Assembly: GCF_000430785.1 (NCBI RefSeq)
Contig: NZ_KE387254.1
Location: 1-52,871, forward strand
Reading direction: 5' to 3'
Length of the DNA stretch: 52,871 nt
Origin: Ectobacillus panaciterrae DSM 19096
GTDB lineage: Bacteria > Bacillota > Bacilli > Bacillales > Bacillaceae_G
Shown piece by piece: positions 26,010 to 36,446 of the stretch. Numbering within the stretch: the first letter of the stretch is position 1; the number at the start of each line of letters is the position of its first letter. Position numbers and translations under genes: made by a program. The notes beneath the pieces were generated by a model. That model made no database searches, had not been told where the DNA came from, and saw nothing but the letters and a program-made list of their open reading frames with translations.

Positions 26010-26384
26010 ATGAGATGGATTCTGTCAATTTTAATAAACAGCCTTGTGCTGATTGTTGTATCCGGTTTGCTGAAGCTTGTGGCGCCTGAGTCTTTTTACA
26101 TAGAAAATATTACAACGGCTATTATCGCGAGTGTGATTTTATCCATGCTGAACGTATTCGTGAAGCCGCTGCTTATTTTAATTACGCTGCCGATTACAGT
26201 GTTCACATTCGGCTTCTTCCTTATTGTTATTAATGCGTTTACGTTGAAAATTGTGGACAGCATTTTAGGAAATTCCTTCAATATTGAAGGGTTTGGAACG
26301 GCAATCGTAGCGGCCATTTTCATTTCTGTTTTCAATATGCTGATCGATAAGGTCGTATTGGACCCGTTAACAAAGCGTGACTAA
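26010..26384 (+). CDS. Phage-holin-family IV membrane protein (YvlD-like)
   Basis: The 124-residue product has four hydrophobic helices and the family pattern MLNVFVKPLLILITLPITV...GFFLIVINAFTL...FGTAIVAAIFISVFNMLID. This matches the DUF360 group called mycobacterial 4 TMS phage holin superfamily, to which YvlD belongs. ATG 26010 was chosen over upstream starts because the helix-bearing region begins there and AAAAGGA is nearby. It is not evidence for a prophage. Confidence 0.75.
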   Translation: MRWILSILINSLVLIVVSGLLKLVAPESFYIENITTAIIASVILSMLNVFVKPLLILITLPITVFTFGFFLIVINAFTLKIVDSILGNSFNIEGFGTAIVAAIFISVFNMLIDKVVLDPLTKRD

Positions 26385-26386
26385 AA

Positions 26387-26417
26387 ACATTTCACCCTCT
26401 GTGGAATGTTTTCTTTT
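26387..26417 (+). terminator. Rho-independent terminator after the YvlD-like gene
   Basis: AAAACATTTCAC and GTGGAATGTTTT (one G-T pair) form the stem around CCTCT, with CTTTTT following. Confidence 0.8.
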
Positions 26418-26486
26418 TGCATAAAAAATGGCGCGTATCGTCAAAAGCGCATTTCGTGTTTTTTTGAAAAAGTGTTACAATGGTAA

Positions 26487-26604
26487 GGTGAAACTTCATC
26501 ATCAGGGTGACTCTCCCTGATGATGTTGGTTGAACCAATCGGGCTCATAGCGTTCGTTCCTGATTCGAAGAAAAGGCAGAGGATTACGGACGGTTAGAGC
26601 GCGG
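26487..26604 (+). repeat. Family C bcr-like structured element, copy 1
   Basis: The 118-bp unit starts GGTGAAACTTCATC, continues with a hairpin CATCATCAGGG/CCCTGATGATG, then GTTGGTTGAACCAATCGGGC, AGCGTTCGT, ATTACGGACGGTTAGAGCGCGG. It aligns end to end with the 119-bp units at 40821 and 49130. Here it stands alone about 40 bases before hprK instead of inside a family A repeat. From memory the GAACCAATCGGGC core recurs in B. cereus group bcr-type repeats. Confidence 0.75.
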
Positions 26605-26643
26605 AAAGGTGAAACTTTATTAGTGGAATTGTGGAGGTATGAC

Positions 26644-27573
26644 ATGCCAAAGGTTCGTACGAAAGATTTAATGGAGCATTTTCATCTGGAGCTTGTAAGT
26701 GGAGAAGAAGGCATTCACCGCCCGATTAAAACGAGCGATTTATCGAGACCGGGAATTGAAATGGCCGGCTTTTTTACATACTATCCTGCAGGCCGTGTGC
26801 AGCTGCTTGGGAAAACGGAGCTGACTTTCTTTGGAACGCTGTCTGCGGAGCAGAAGAAAGAACGCATGGAAGCGCTTTGCACACCGAAAACGCCATGCAT
26901 TATTGTAACGCGCGGGCAAGAGGTGCCTGAAGAGCTTATGCGTGCATCGCGTCAAGCGAATGTACCGCTTTTATGTTCGGCGCAAAAAACAACTCGTTTA
27001 TCCAGCCGTTTGACAAACTACTTGGAAAGCAAGCTGGCGCCGACAACGGCTATTCACGGCGTGCTTGTAGATATTTATGGTGTCGGCGTGCTTATTATGG
27101 GTACAAGCGGTGTTGGTAAAAGCGAAACGGCCCTTGAGCTTGTAAAACGCGGTCACCGTCTCGTCGCGGATGACAGCGTAGAAATTCGCCAAGAGGATGA
27201 AGATACGTTAGTCGGAAGCTCCCCAGAGCTCATCGAGCATTTGCTTGAAATTCGGGGCTTAGGCATCATTAATGTGATGACGCTCTTCGGTGCGGGTGCT
27301 GTGCGCAACCATAAACGCATTTCCCTTGTGATTAATCTTGAAATTTGGGATCAACAAAAAAACTATGACCGCCTTGGCTTAGATGAAGAGAAAATGAAAA
27401 TCATTGATACAGAGATTACGAAAATCACGCTTCCTGTTCGACCGGGACGAAACTTGGCTGTTATTATCGAAGTGGCAGCGATGAACTTCCGTCTCAAGCG
27501 CATGGGCGTCAATGCCGCACAGCAATTTTCAGAACGCTTGATGAATGCGATTGAAACAGGAAACGAACAGTAG
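26644..27573 (+). CDS. hprK: HPr kinase/phosphorylase
   Basis: HprK phosphorylates Ser46 of HPr and of Crh in response to fructose-1,6-bisphosphate and ATP, and dephosphorylates them when phosphate is high, driving CcpA catabolite control. The 309-residue product has an N-terminal domain and a C-terminal kinase domain with P-loop GTSGVGKS (153-160), the conserved His138 (TAIHGV), and [13 protein letters not shown] 26644 has GGAGG upstream. The target Crh is encoded in this same window (36447), and its dedicated pyrophosphatase ppaX is two genes on. Confidence 0.96.
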   Translation: MPKVRTKDLMEHFHLELVSGEEGIHRPIKTSDLSRPGIEMAGFFTYYPAGRVQLLGKTELTFFGTLSAEQKKERMEALCTPKTPCIIVTRGQEVPEELMRASRQANVPLLCSAQKTTRLSSRLTNYLESKLAPTTAIHGVLVDIYGVGVLIMGTSGVGKSETALELVKRGHRLVADDSVEIRQEDEDTLVGSSPELIEHLLEIRGLGIINVMTLFGAGAVRNHKRISLVINLEIWDQQKNYDRLGLDEEKMKIIDTEITKITLPVRPGRNLAVIIEVAAMNFRLKRMGVNAAQQFSERLMNAIETGNEQ

Positions 27574-27594
27574 AAGAGAAAAGGAGTGAAAAGC

Positions 27595-28407
27595 ATGCTG
27601 CTTGGAAATGCACCTTATTTTGACCGTGTCTTTATTCAGCTGGGACCGTTTCCGATTTATTGGTACGGTGTGATTATCGGTTCAGGCGTGCTGCTTGGGC
27701 TATGGCTTGCAATACGGGAAGCGGAGAGAAGAGGCTTACCGAAAGATTTATTTATTGATGTAGTGTTATTGGCAGTTCCGATTGCCATTATTTGCGCGCG
27801 TACGTACTATGTTATTTTTGAATGGAATTATTATAGTGAAAATCCATCGCAAATTTTTAATATACGGCAAGGCGGCCTTGCGATTCATGGGGGCTTAATC
27901 GGCGCTATCATTACAGCCATCGTGTTTGCGAAGGTACGCCGCGTTTCGTTTTGGAAGCTTGTAGATATTGCAGCGCCGAGCATTTTGCTTGGACAGGCTA
28001 TCGGCCGTTGGGGCAATTTCATGAACCAGGAGGCGCATGGCGGACCTGTTACGCATGAATTTTTAGAGGGCCTTCATTTACCGAGCTTCATTATTAATCA
28101 AATGAACATTAACGGCACTTATTATCATCCGACGTTTTTGTATGAATCTTTGTGGAGTATTACGGGCGTTATCATCTTACTGTTATTGAGAAAGGTAAAT
28201 CTTCGTCGGGGCGAGCTGTTCTTTACCTATTTGATCTGGTATTCTATCGGCCGTTTCTTCATAGAAGGACTTCGCACAGACAGCCTTATGCTTGGCCCGC
28301 TTCGCGTGGCGCAAGTCATTTCCATCGTAATTATCGTAGTTTCCATTATCTTTATTGCGGTTCGCCGCAAAATGGGATATGCGGATAAAAGATATTTAGA
28401 AGCGTAA
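27595..28407 (+). CDS. lgt: Prolipoprotein diacylglyceryl transferase
   Basis: Lgt adds diacylglycerol to the lipobox cysteine of prelipoproteins (in this window BtuF, CccB and the spoVA-operon lipoprotein would be clients). The 270-residue product has seven membrane segments and the Lgt motifs [12 protein letters not shown] and [25 protein letters not shown] lies eight bases before ATG 27595; the GTG at 27586 overlaps that ribosome site and is less likely. It lies 21 bases after hprK. Confidence 0.96.
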   Translation: MLLGNAPYFDRVFIQLGPFPIYWYGVIIGSGVLLGLWLAIREAERRGLPKDLFIDVVLLAVPIAIICARTYYVIFEWNYYSENPSQIFNIRQGGLAIHGGLIGAIITAIVFAKVRRVSFWKLVDIAAPSILLGQAIGRWGNFMNQEAHGGPVTHEFLEGLHLPSFIINQMNINGTYYHPTFLYESLWSITGVIILLLLRKVNLRRGELFFTYLIWYSIGRFFIEGLRTDSLMLGPLRVAQVISIVIIVVSIIFIAVRRKMGYADKRYLEA

Positions 28408-28412
28408 TCGTT

Positions 28413-28445
28413 ACAGCGCCTTTTTATAAGGCGCTGCTGTTTTTA
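28413..28445 (+). terminator. Hairpin terminator after lgt
   Basis: CAGCGCCTT pairs with AAGGCGCTG and TGTTTTTA follows shortly after. Confidence 0.7.
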
Positions 28446-28463
28446 ATAAGGGGAGAAAACGTA

Positions 28464-28676
28464 ATGGAGACGTTGAAACGGGGGGGGGGGCAGGGTTTAA
28501 AACAACATGGGTGCTCGGAAAGATTATTTTTCCGATTACCTTATTGATTACGATTTTGAAATATACGCCGGTTCTGCTGTTATTCCTTATTCGCATGGTT
28601 GCAGTCTTGCTTACTATCATTGTATCCATCATCTGGAGAAGGATGGATAGAAAGGATTTTGCATATGAAAATTAAC
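28464..28676 (+). pseudogene. Broken yvoD-like nucleoside-recognition membrane gene with a poly-G tract
   Basis: After GGGGAG, an ATG opens METLKR and runs into a tract of 11 G residues. From there the original frame soon stops, while a shifted frame gives GFKTTWVLGKIIFPITLLIT followed by a hydrophobic segment and [19 protein letters not shown], ending inside the ppaX start. The opening resembles YvoD-type proteins, which sit between lgt and ppaX in B. subtilis and have about 300 residues. I infer a large internal deletion plus a frameshift at the G tract. Confidence 0.65.
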
Positions 28677-29297
28677 ACAGTATTATTTGATTTAGACGGC
28701 ACTTTAGTTAACACGAACGAGCTCATTATTGCTTCCTTTTTGCACACATTGAACTTGTATTATCCAAACCGTTATCAGCGTGCGGATGTTTTGCCGTTTA
28801 TCGGACCGTCTTTGAGCGAAACCTTTTCCTCAATTGATCCGGCGCGTGTGGAGGAAATGATTCAGTGCTATCGTGAGTATAATCATAAGCATCACGACGC
28901 GCTCGTGGAAGAATTTGAAACAGTATATGAAACCGTAGAAGCGCTTCAGAAAGACGGATATAAAATCGGTATCGTTACAACAAAGGTACGTCAGACAGTA
29001 GAAATGGGTCTGAAGCTTTCTCGATTAAAGCCGTTTTTTGATGTAGTTGTGACAATTGATGATGTACAAAAGGTCAAACCAGATCCTGAGCCGATTCAGA
29101 AGGCGTTGCGGTTGTTAGGAGCAAATCCGTCCGAAACGCTTATGGTAGGCGATAATCATCATGATATTTTGGCAGGGCAAAATGCCGGTACACAAACGGC
29201 AGGCGTAGCGTGGTCGGTGAAGGGCCGGGAGTACTTGGAATCGTACAAGCCGACATATATTTTAGAGAAAATGAGCGATTTGTTGACTATTTTATAG
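28665..29297 (+). CDS. ppaX: Pyrophosphatase PpaX
   Basis: This 210-residue HAD-superfamily hydrolase has motif [12 protein letters not shown] (about 8-18), motif II as TT at IVTTKVR, motif III Lys in KVKPDP and motif IV GDNHHD. PpaX hydrolyses the pyrophosphate made when HprK dephosphorylates HPr-Ser-P. ATG 28665 follows GAAAGGA and overlaps the end of the broken yvoD-like frame, which suggests former translational coupling. The hprK-lgt-(yvoD)-ppaX-yvoF order is as in B. subtilis. Confidence 0.92.
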   Translation: MKINTVLFDLDGTLVNTNELIIASFLHTLNLYYPNRYQRADVLPFIGPSLSETFSSIDPARVEEMIQCYREYNHKHHDALVEEFETVYETVEALQKDGYKIGIVTTKVRQTVEMGLKLSRLKPFFDVVVTIDDVQKVKPDPEPIQKALRLLGANPSETLMVGDNHHDILAGQNAGTQTAGVAWSVKGREYLESYKPTYILEKMSDLLTIL

Positions 29298-29311
29298 AGG
29301 GAGAGAAGTGT

Positions 29312-29839
29312 GTGAGGCGCACGACGCGTTATCCCGTTTCCGGGGCGAATTCTTTATGGCATGTATATAAGACAGTTCCATTTTGGAAGGTCGTTAAAAA
29401 TTTTATCGTCATTCAGGCGGCAAGATACATCCCGTTTTTGCATGTGAAAAACTGGCTGTACCGCACATTTTTGCGCATGGAGGTCGGCAACCAAACATCA
29501 TTTGCGCTTATGGTCATGCTTGATATCATGTTTCCGGAAAAAATCAAAGTTGGGCGCAACACGGTCATTGGATATAATACGACCATTTTAGCGCACGAAT
29601 ATTTGATTACAGAATATCGGCTCGGTGATGTAATAATAGGTGATGAAGTGATGATCGGCGCAAACTCGACGATTTTGCCGGGTGTCGTAATTGGCGACGG
29701 AGCCATTGTGTCAGCAGGCACGCTTGTACATAAAGATGTACCTGCCGGGTCCTTTGTCGGCGGAAATCCGATGCGCATTATTTACACAAAAGAAGAGCTG
29801 GAAGAACGGAGACTGGAAGAGTCGAATCTCTCCAAATGA
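29312..29839 (+). CDS. Hexapeptide-repeat acyltransferase, YvoF-like
   Basis: The 175-residue product has left-handed beta-helix hexapeptide repeats in its C-terminal half (IKVGRNTVIGYNTTI, VIIGDEVMIGANSTILPGVVIGDGAIVSAGTLV), typical of acetyl- and acyltransferases acting as trimers. The acceptor is unknown. I chose GTG 29312, with GAGGGAGAG upstream, because RRTTRYPVSGANSLWHVYKT is the expected family start. A terminator follows at 29909. Confidence 0.82.
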   Translation: MRRTTRYPVSGANSLWHVYKTVPFWKVVKNFIVIQAARYIPFLHVKNWLYRTFLRMEVGNQTSFALMVMLDIMFPEKIKVGRNTVIGYNTTILAHEYLITEYRLGDVIIGDEVMIGANSTILPGVVIGDGAIVSAGTLVHKDVPAGSFVGGNPMRIIYTKEELEERRLEESNLSK

Positions 29840-29908
29840 GCAAGAGCGGGCGTAACCCGATAATGACCGCTAAAAACAGAGAAGCGGCGAAATGCTGGAA
29901 ATCTCAAA

Positions 29909-29953
29909 GCGGCTCAAAAGGAACGTTTTCTCTTTTGGGCTGCCCTCTTTTTT
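29909..29953 (+). terminator. Rho-independent terminator after the YvoF-like gene
   Basis: GCGGCTCAAAAG pairs over 12 bp with CTTTTGGGCTGC (two G-T pairs), then CCTCTTTTTT. In B. subtilis the his operon lies at this point; here the TPR gene follows instead. Confidence 0.85.
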
Positions 29954-30077
29954 CCCTAGTGTGTATGAAAAGGCATAAATTGCATACAATATATTGTTTT
30001 GTTTTCTTAGGAATCGTTTATACTTATAGTTAGAGAATACTGGACTTATTGTTTAACAAATGAAAAATGGAGGATTT

Positions 30078-31592
30078 ATGGGGAAAAAACAAAGAATGGA
30101 AGAAGAGAAGGGACAAGTTATTGCCTTTCATCAATCTGCCCAATTTTTCTATGAAAAGGGAATGAAAGCTTATCGCCGTCATAACTTGGATGATGCGATT
30201 AAATATTTGAAGAGAGCGGCGCATGCAGAAAAGGAGCCGTTTGTTTTATGTCAGCTCGCATCTGCTTTGTCAGAAGCGGGTCAGTATCATGAATCAAATC
30301 AACTTTTCAATAATGTTCTTCGCATGGATGCTGAGATGACGGAGTGTTATTACTATTTGGCAAACAATTGCGCTTTTCTCGGTTTGTTCCAGCAGGCGAA
30401 AAAATACGCTCAACGCTATCTTGAAGCTGAGGAAGATGGAGAATTTGCAGAGGAAACGCTGGATTTATTGGATATTATTGCAATTGAAGAAGACGACGAG
30501 GAAAAGTTTGAAGATGAGGATGAGCTCATTATCATGCAGGAGCAGGCAAACAGTTTTATTCGAAACGGACAGCTGGATGAAGCAATCTCTACATTAGAGA
30601 CAGTTTTGACAGAATATCCGGAGTTTTGGTCTGCCTATAACAATTTGGCCATCGCTCGTTTTCAGCTCGGTGAAATTGAAGAAGCGATGCGTATTGTCGA
30701 CACGGTGCTTGAAAAAAATCCAGGCAATCTGCATGCTTTGTGCAACAGCTTAATTTTCTTATATTCCATCGGACGCGAGGAGCAGGCAGAGGAGCTTGCC
30801 GATCAACTGGAGTATGTGTATCCAATGCTTGTGGAGCACCGCTTTAAGCTGGGCACTACGCTCGCTACAGTCGGCCGGTTCCAAACGGCCTATAAGTGGC
30901 TGAAGATTTTAAAAAGACAGGGCTATGAAGGGGATGTCAGCTTCCATTACTGGCTTGCCTATTCCGCTTATATGATAGGGGATACGCATACCGCTGAAAA
31001 AACATGGAAGCATGTAGTAGAAGTATATCCTGAAAAAGAAGGTCAGGAGCCATGGAACGGCATTGGCTTCACAGATACAAACCAAGAGGCGCTTCTCGGG
31101 CAGCTAAGAGTGTCATTCCAAGAGGCGAAAAGCGAAGAGGAGCAAATGCTTGCCTTGTATTTAATGAATGAGCTGCAGACAAAAGATAAAATACAAGTCT
31201 TTTTTGATATCCTTCAATCCGCGGATAAGCCCGTTATTGCAAACTGGGCGCGCTACTTCTTTCTGGCAAGCAGCGGAAAAAGAATGCCGAAAGAGCTGAA
31301 GGAATTTCAAAAATGTGCGCAGATAGCAGATGTACTATATAATCATACGGAAAAAGACGATATGTTGATTGAAGAATGCTTACAGCTTTGGTTCCATACG
31401 TTTTCTTCGTTCTATCATACAAATATGTCCTTCTCCAATGCGTTCGGCTGGTCTGCGGCTGTGGAATATGTGGTCCGCAGCGAGCAAAAGGAAAACATGA
31501 CGCAAGCAGAAATCGGACATATATATAATGTATCTATATCCACTGTGCGCAAATATATTCAGGCTGTGAAGCAGATTAAGGCAGATTATTAG
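30078..31592 (+). CDS. Tetratricopeptide-repeat protein, YvcD-like
   Basis: This 504-residue soluble protein has TPR motifs in its N-terminal half (for example GMKAYRRHNLDDAIKYLKRA and NGQLDEAISTLETVLTEYPE), separated by an acidic stretch (EEDDEEKFEDEDEL). A C-terminal region contains an HTH-like end (TQAEIGHIYNVSISTVRKYI). TPR proteins serve as protein-binding scaffolds; no target is known to me. GGAGG precedes ATG 30078. It lies directly before trxB, as yvcD does in B. subtilis. Confidence 0.82.
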   Translation: MGKKQRMEEEKGQVIAFHQSAQFFYEKGMKAYRRHNLDDAIKYLKRAAHAEKEPFVLCQLASALSEAGQYHESNQLFNNVLRMDAEMTECYYYLANNCAFLGLFQQAKKYAQRYLEAEEDGEFAEETLDLLDIIAIEEDDEEKFEDEDELIIMQEQANSFIRNGQLDEAISTLETVLTEYPEFWSAYNNLAIARFQLGEIEEAMRIVDTVLEKNPGNLHALCNSLIFLYSIGREEQAEELADQLEYVYPMLVEHRFKLGTTLATVGRFQTAYKWLKILKRQGYEGDVSFHYWLAYSAYMIGDTHTAEKTWKHVVEVYPEKEGQEPWNGIGFTDTNQEALLGQLRVSFQEAKSEEEQMLALYLMNELQTKDKIQVFFDILQSADKPVIANWARYFFLASSGKRMPKELKEFQKCAQIADVLYNHTEKDDMLIEECLQLWFHTFSSFYHTNMSFSNAFGWSAAVEYVVRSEQKENMTQAEIGHIYNVSISTVRKYIQAVKQIKADY

Positions 31593-31658
31593 AAAAAAGC
31601 AAATCCGGTAAGTATAATGAATTTGTATATAATATAAGAAGGACGTAATTCCATATAA

Positions 31659-32624
<966 letters not shown>

Positions 32625-32727
32625 CGGAAGAGTAACGGCTCTTTAATTGGGCTGTAACAGCAATGCAATATGGATAGGGTATAGTAAGTACAAGTTGACC
32701 CCCCTTATTATATAAGGTCCTATTGAC

Positions 32728-32760
32728 AGAGCATAAGTGCTGCGACTTATGCTCTTTTTC
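32728..32760 (+). terminator. Rho-independent terminator after trxB
   Basis: AGAGCATAAG pairs exactly with CTTATGCTCT, followed by TTTTTC. Confidence 0.9.
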
Positions 32761-32825
32761 TTTTGCTCCTCAGACCTTATTTTTCTAAATTTTCTATTTT
32801 TTTAAAACGGACTGTTGTCCGTTCG

Positions 32826-32854
32826 TTGTGACAAACAGTTTTTGATAGTATAAT
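32826..32854 (+). promoter_or_regulatory. SigA-type promoter of the yvcI-rapZ-yvcK unit
   Basis: TTGTGA, a 17-base spacer and a perfect TATAAT lie 50 bases before the first gene of the group. Confidence 0.65.
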
Positions 32855-32904
32855 AAGATGAGAATAGGTTTATTTGGGTGCCTGCCCTATATAACTGAGG
32901 TGAA

Positions 32905-33369
32905 ATGAACTTGCAAAGAGTGACAAACTGCGTATTAGTAAAAGATAATAAGGTGCTCTTGTTACAGAAGCCGCGTCGCAATTGGTGGGTAGCTCCGGGC
33001 GGAAAAATGGAGCGCGGAGAAACCATCCGGGAAGCAGTAGTGCGCGAGTATCGGGAGGAAACCGGCATTTATTTGAAAAATCCCGCATTAAAAGGCGTGT
33101 TTACTTTCGTTATACAAGAAGATGATAAGATTGTATCGGAATGGATGATGTTTTCCTTTCTGGCAACAGATTTTGCAGGAGAAAATAAAGATGAGTGTGA
33201 AGAAGGTATTTTAAAGTGGCATGATGAGGAGCAAATTGTTTCCTTGCCGATGGCGCCGGGGGATCATCACATTATCGATTATTTGCTTCAGGGCAATGGA
33301 ATCATATATGGAACGTTTGTATATACACCGGATTTCGAGCTGATTTCCTATCGCTTAGATCCGAGTTAA
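32905..33369 (+). CDS. Nudix hydrolase, YvcI-like
   Basis: The 154-residue product has a complete Nudix box (GGKMERGETIREAVVREYRE then ETGI; Gx5Ex7REUxEExGU) at about residues 33-56, so it should hydrolyse a nucleoside diphosphate linked to another group. The substrate is unknown. It is the first gene of the conserved yvcI-rapZ-yvcK-whiA-crh group and lies 15 bases before rapZ. Confidence 0.88.
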   Translation: MNLQRVTNCVLVKDNKVLLLQKPRRNWWVAPGGKMERGETIREAVVREYREETGIYLKNPALKGVFTFVIQEDDKIVSEWMMFSFLATDFAGENKDECEEGILKWHDEEQIVSLPMAPGDHHIIDYLLQGNGIIYGTFVYTPDFELISYRLDPS

Positions 33370-33384
33370 TGGGGGGAGCCGGCT

Positions 33385-34263
33385 ATGAATAAAAATGATA
33401 TTAAAATGGTCATCATTACTGGGATGTCAGGAGCAGGGAAGACAGTGGCGCTGCAAAGCTTTGAGGACTTAGGTTATTTCTGCGTGGATAACTTGCCGCC
33501 CGCACTGCTTCCGAAGTTCGTTGAGCTTATGTCTGAGTCAATGAACAAAATGGATAAAGTGGCGCTCGGCATCGATTTGCGCGGCCGTGAGTTTTTTGAT
33601 CACTTATGGGAAGCATTAGATGACTTAACAGAACGCACATGGCTCATTCCTCATATCATATTCCTTGATGCGAAGGACAGCACGCTTGTTACGCGCTACA
33701 AGGAAACGAGACGCTCCCACCCGCTCGCTCCTACCGATCTTCCGTTAAAAGGAATTGAGCTGGAACGAGAATTGCTGGCGGACATGAAAGCACGCGCAAA
33801 TATTGTGCTGGATACGTCTGATTTTAAGCCGAAGGATCTTCGTGAAAAGATTACGGACGTGTTCTCTGCTCCTGACCAGGAAGCGTTCCGCGTGAATGTG
33901 ACATCTTTCGGATTTAAGTACGGTGTACCGATTGATGCCGATCTTATGTTTGATGTACGGTTCCTGCCGAATCCATACTACATTCCGCAAATGAAGCCTC
34001 TCACGGGCCTCGACGAGGAAGTCTCTTCTTACGTGCTGAAATTCAATGAAACGCACAAGTTTTTAGAGAAGCTGACGGACTTAATTTCCTTTATGCTTCC
34101 ACATTATAAAAGAGAAGGAAAAAGTCAGCTCGTCATCGCCATCGGTTGCACAGGCGGACAGCATCGTTCCGTTACCATCGCGGAATATTTGGCGAAGTAT
34201 TTCGAAAAAGAATATAAAACTCATGTGTCTCATCGCGATGTTGAAAAAAGAAAGGGACATTAA
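33385..34263 (+). CDS. rapZ: RNase adapter / nucleotide-binding protein RapZ (YvcJ)
   Basis: This 292-residue P-loop protein has Walker A GMSGAGKT (about 12-19), SHPL in the nucleotide domain, and the C-terminal [10 protein letters not shown] and HRDVEK motifs of the YvcJ/RapZ family. In E. coli RapZ guides RNase E to the GlmZ RNA to control amino-sugar synthesis. In B. subtilis YvcJ binds and hydrolyses nucleotides and affects competence; its partner there is unclear. It lies two bases before yvcK. Confidence 0.92.
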   Translation: MNKNDIKMVIITGMSGAGKTVALQSFEDLGYFCVDNLPPALLPKFVELMSESMNKMDKVALGIDLRGREFFDHLWEALDDLTERTWLIPHIIFLDAKDSTLVTRYKETRRSHPLAPTDLPLKGIELERELLADMKARANIVLDTSDFKPKDLREKITDVFSAPDQEAFRVNVTSFGFKYGVPIDADLMFDVRFLPNPYYIPQMKPLTGLDEEVSSYVLKFNETHKFLEKLTDLISFMLPHYKREGKSQLVIAIGCTGGQHRSVTIAEYLAKYFEKEYKTHVSHRDVEKRKGH

Positions 34264-34265
34264 GC

Positions 34266-35216
34266 ATGATAAGAGAGAGAAAGCCCAAAATGGTCATTGT
34301 GGGCGGAGGGACAGGCTTATCCGTTCTCTTGCGCGGGTTAAAGAAATACCCGGTGGATATTACAGCCGTTGTAACCGTAGCGGATGACGGAGGAAGCTCA
34401 GGGAGACTTCGGGATGAAATGGAGATTCCGCCTCCCGGGGACGTGCGCAACGTCCTTGTAGCGTTGTCTGATGTAGAGCCTCTTGTGGAGGCTTTGTTTC
34501 AGCATCGCTTTACAGCGGGAGATTTATCAGGTCATGCCCTAGGCAATCTTCTGCTGGCTGGCATGACATCTATAACCGGAGACTTTTTCCACGCCATTAC
34601 AGAAATGAGCAAAGTATTGAATGTGAGAGGACGCGTATTGCCGGCAGCCAATCAAAGCGTGGTGCTGCATGCAGAATATGCCGATGGAACCACGGTAACC
34701 GGCGAATCAAAAATCCCGTATCGGGGAGAGAAAATCAAACGCGTGTTTCTGACTCCTGAACATGTAGAACCGCTCACAGAAACATTGAACGAAATCCGAA
34801 AGGCAGATTTGCTTGTGTTCGGTCCTGGGAGTTTGTATACGAGTATTTTGCCGAATCTGCTTGTTAAAAAAATCGGAGAAGCCGTTCTAAAAGCGAAAGC
34901 GAAGAAAGTATACGTCTGCAATGTCATGACGCAGGCAGGAGAGACAATGGGATATACGGCTTCTGATCATGTGCAGGCGCTTCATAATCATTTAGAGGAG
35001 CCGTTTATTGATACGGTGATTGCAAATAATGGAGATATTCCCGCGCACCTGCTGAAGCGGTATGAAAAAGAATTGTCAACTCCGGTTGTGTGCGATGCGG
35101 ATCGTTTGAAAGAAATGAACATTGCAGTCATTCAAGATATGCTGGCTAAGTACGATGATAATGTGGTTCGTCACGATACATTAAAACTGGCATCGATTTT
35201 ATATTCGTTGCTATAA
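34266..35216 (+). CDS. Gluconeogenesis factor YvcK (GlmR-type)
   Basis: The 316-residue product has the YvcK/CofD fold signature: GGGTGLSVLLRGLK near the N-terminus and TVADDGGSSGRLR (about 41-53). YvcK (GlmR) supports growth on gluconeogenic carbon and stimulates GlmS, linking carbon supply to cell wall precursor synthesis; it binds UDP-GlcNAc. A family B element begins at the base after its stop codon, so it is now separated from whiA by about 218 bases. Confidence 0.93.
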   Translation: MIRERKPKMVIVGGGTGLSVLLRGLKKYPVDITAVVTVADDGGSSGRLRDEMEIPPPGDVRNVLVALSDVEPLVEALFQHRFTAGDLSGHALGNLLLAGMTSITGDFFHAITEMSKVLNVRGRVLPAANQSVVLHAEYADGTTVTGESKIPYRGEKIKRVFLTPEHVEPLTETLNEIRKADLLVFGPGSLYTSILPNLLVKKIGEAVLKAKAKKVYVCNVMTQAGETMGYTASDHVQALHNHLEEPFIDTVIANNGDIPAHLLKRYEKELSTPVVCDADRLKEMNIAVIQDMLAKYDDNVVRHDTLKLASILYSLL

Positions 35217-35396
35217 CTATATACAAGTGAATAAAAAAAACCGTCTTTTGATAGTGAAGAGAGATCAAAAGACGTGCAGAAGCAGTCAAACCTTTGGTTC
35301 ATGCAAGGGTAAACCAGAGAGAAGAAGCATGCAATGCTCCCTTTTGGTTGCACATAGCACATGGAAATGTCAAAATTATAATTCACTCATATATAG
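35217..35396 (+). mobile_element. Family B MITE-like element, copy 3, between yvcK and whiA
   Basis: The 180-bp element begins CTATATACAAGTGAATAA directly after the yvcK stop and ends TTATAATTCACTCATATATAG. The termini are near-perfect inverted repeats (about 15 of 18 positions). Inside, CGTCTTTTGAT pairs with ATCAAAAGACG, a perfect 11-bp stem not present in the other copies. It sits within what is normally a tight operon. Confidence 0.88.
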
Positions 35397-35434
35397 CAAT
35401 ACCCTATGCAATTTAATCCGGGAGGTGAGAAACA

Positions 35435-36382
35435 ATGTCCTTTGCATCAGAAACAAAAAAAGAATTAACAAACTTAGAGACGAAAGACTGCTGCGTAAGG
35501 GCGGAACTGTCAGCGTTAATTCGCATGAACGGCTCACTTTCCTTTTCCAACCGCCACCTTATCATTGACATTCAAACAGAAAACGCTGCAATCGCAAGGC
35601 GTATTTATACGCTTTTAAAGAGGAGCTACGAGGTTACAGTGGAGCTGCTTGTCAGAAAGAAAATGCGCTTAAAGAAGAACAATGTGTATATCGTAAGATT
35701 GGTGGAAAAGGCAAAGGAAGTTTTGGATGATTTACAAATCATCCAAGGAGATTTCACATTGATTCGCAACATTTCAAAAGGTCTCATTAAAAAGAAATGC
35801 TGCAAGCGCTCTTATTTGCGCGGTGCCTTTTTGGCAGGGGGATCTGTAAACAATCCAGAAACCTCTTCCTATCATCTTGAAGTCTTTTCTTTATATAAGG
35901 AGCATAATGATGCAGTATGTGAACTTATGAACGAGTTTGCGCTTAACAGTAAAACACTCGAACGACGAAAGGGCTACATTACATATTTAAAAGAAGCGGA
36001 GAAAATTACGGAGTTTTTAAATATCATCGGCGCGCACAATGCGCTGCTTCGATTTGAAGATATACGTATCGTACGCGATATGCGCAACTCCGTAAACCGT
36101 CTTGTGAATTGTGAGACCGCCAATTTAAATAAAACAATAGGTGCAGCGCTCAGGCAAATCGAAAACATCAAGTACATTGATCGGACAGTCGGCTTGGATT
36201 TTCTTCCTGACAAGCTGCGGGAAATTGCACAGCTTCGCGTCAGCTATCAGGATGTGACACTGAAGGAGCTGGGAGAAATGGTGTCCGGCGGAAAAATCAG
36301 CAAATCTGGTATTAATCATCGTTTGCGCAAAATTGATGAAATTGCTGATAAACTGCGTGCAGGAGAACCGATTGTAAAATAA
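35435..36382 (+). CDS. whiA: Sporulation/division regulator WhiA
   Basis: The 315-residue product has the WhiA layout: an N-terminal LAGLIDADG-type domain (about 90-210, with [20 protein letters not shown]-like features) and a C-terminal helix-turn-helix ([20 protein letters not shown]). WhiA binds DNA across the chromosome and in B. subtilis influences division and chromosome segregation. GGGAGGTGA lies before ATG 35435. The family B element in front may have altered its co-transcription with yvcK. Confidence 0.93.
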   Translation: MSFASETKKELTNLETKDCCVRAELSALIRMNGSLSFSNRHLIIDIQTENAAIARRIYTLLKRSYEVTVELLVRKKMRLKKNNVYIVRLVEKAKEVLDDLQIIQGDFTLIRNISKGLIKKKCCKRSYLRGAFLAGGSVNNPETSSYHLEVFSLYKEHNDAVCELMNEFALNSKTLERRKGYITYLKEAEKITEFLNIIGAHNALLRFEDIRIVRDMRNSVNRLVNCETANLNKTIGAALRQIENIKYIDRTVGLDFLPDKLREIAQLRVSYQDVTLKELGEMVSGGKISKSGINHRLRKIDEIADKLRAGEPIVK

Positions 36383-36446
36383 AACCGCTTCGAGCGGAGT
36401 CCTATGAGATAAGAAGGATAAAGAAATAAAAAGGAGGAGAAGAACA

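Noticed and set aside
26010-26384. Holin-like protein as sign of a prophage
   Set aside because: The family name is historical; YvlD-type proteins are chromosomal in bacilli and no phage genes are adjacent.
29840-29960. T-box or other riboswitch in the leader before the TPR gene
   Set aside because: No T-box motif (GGTGGNACCGCG-like) or other known aptamer core is present; only a clear terminator can be supported.
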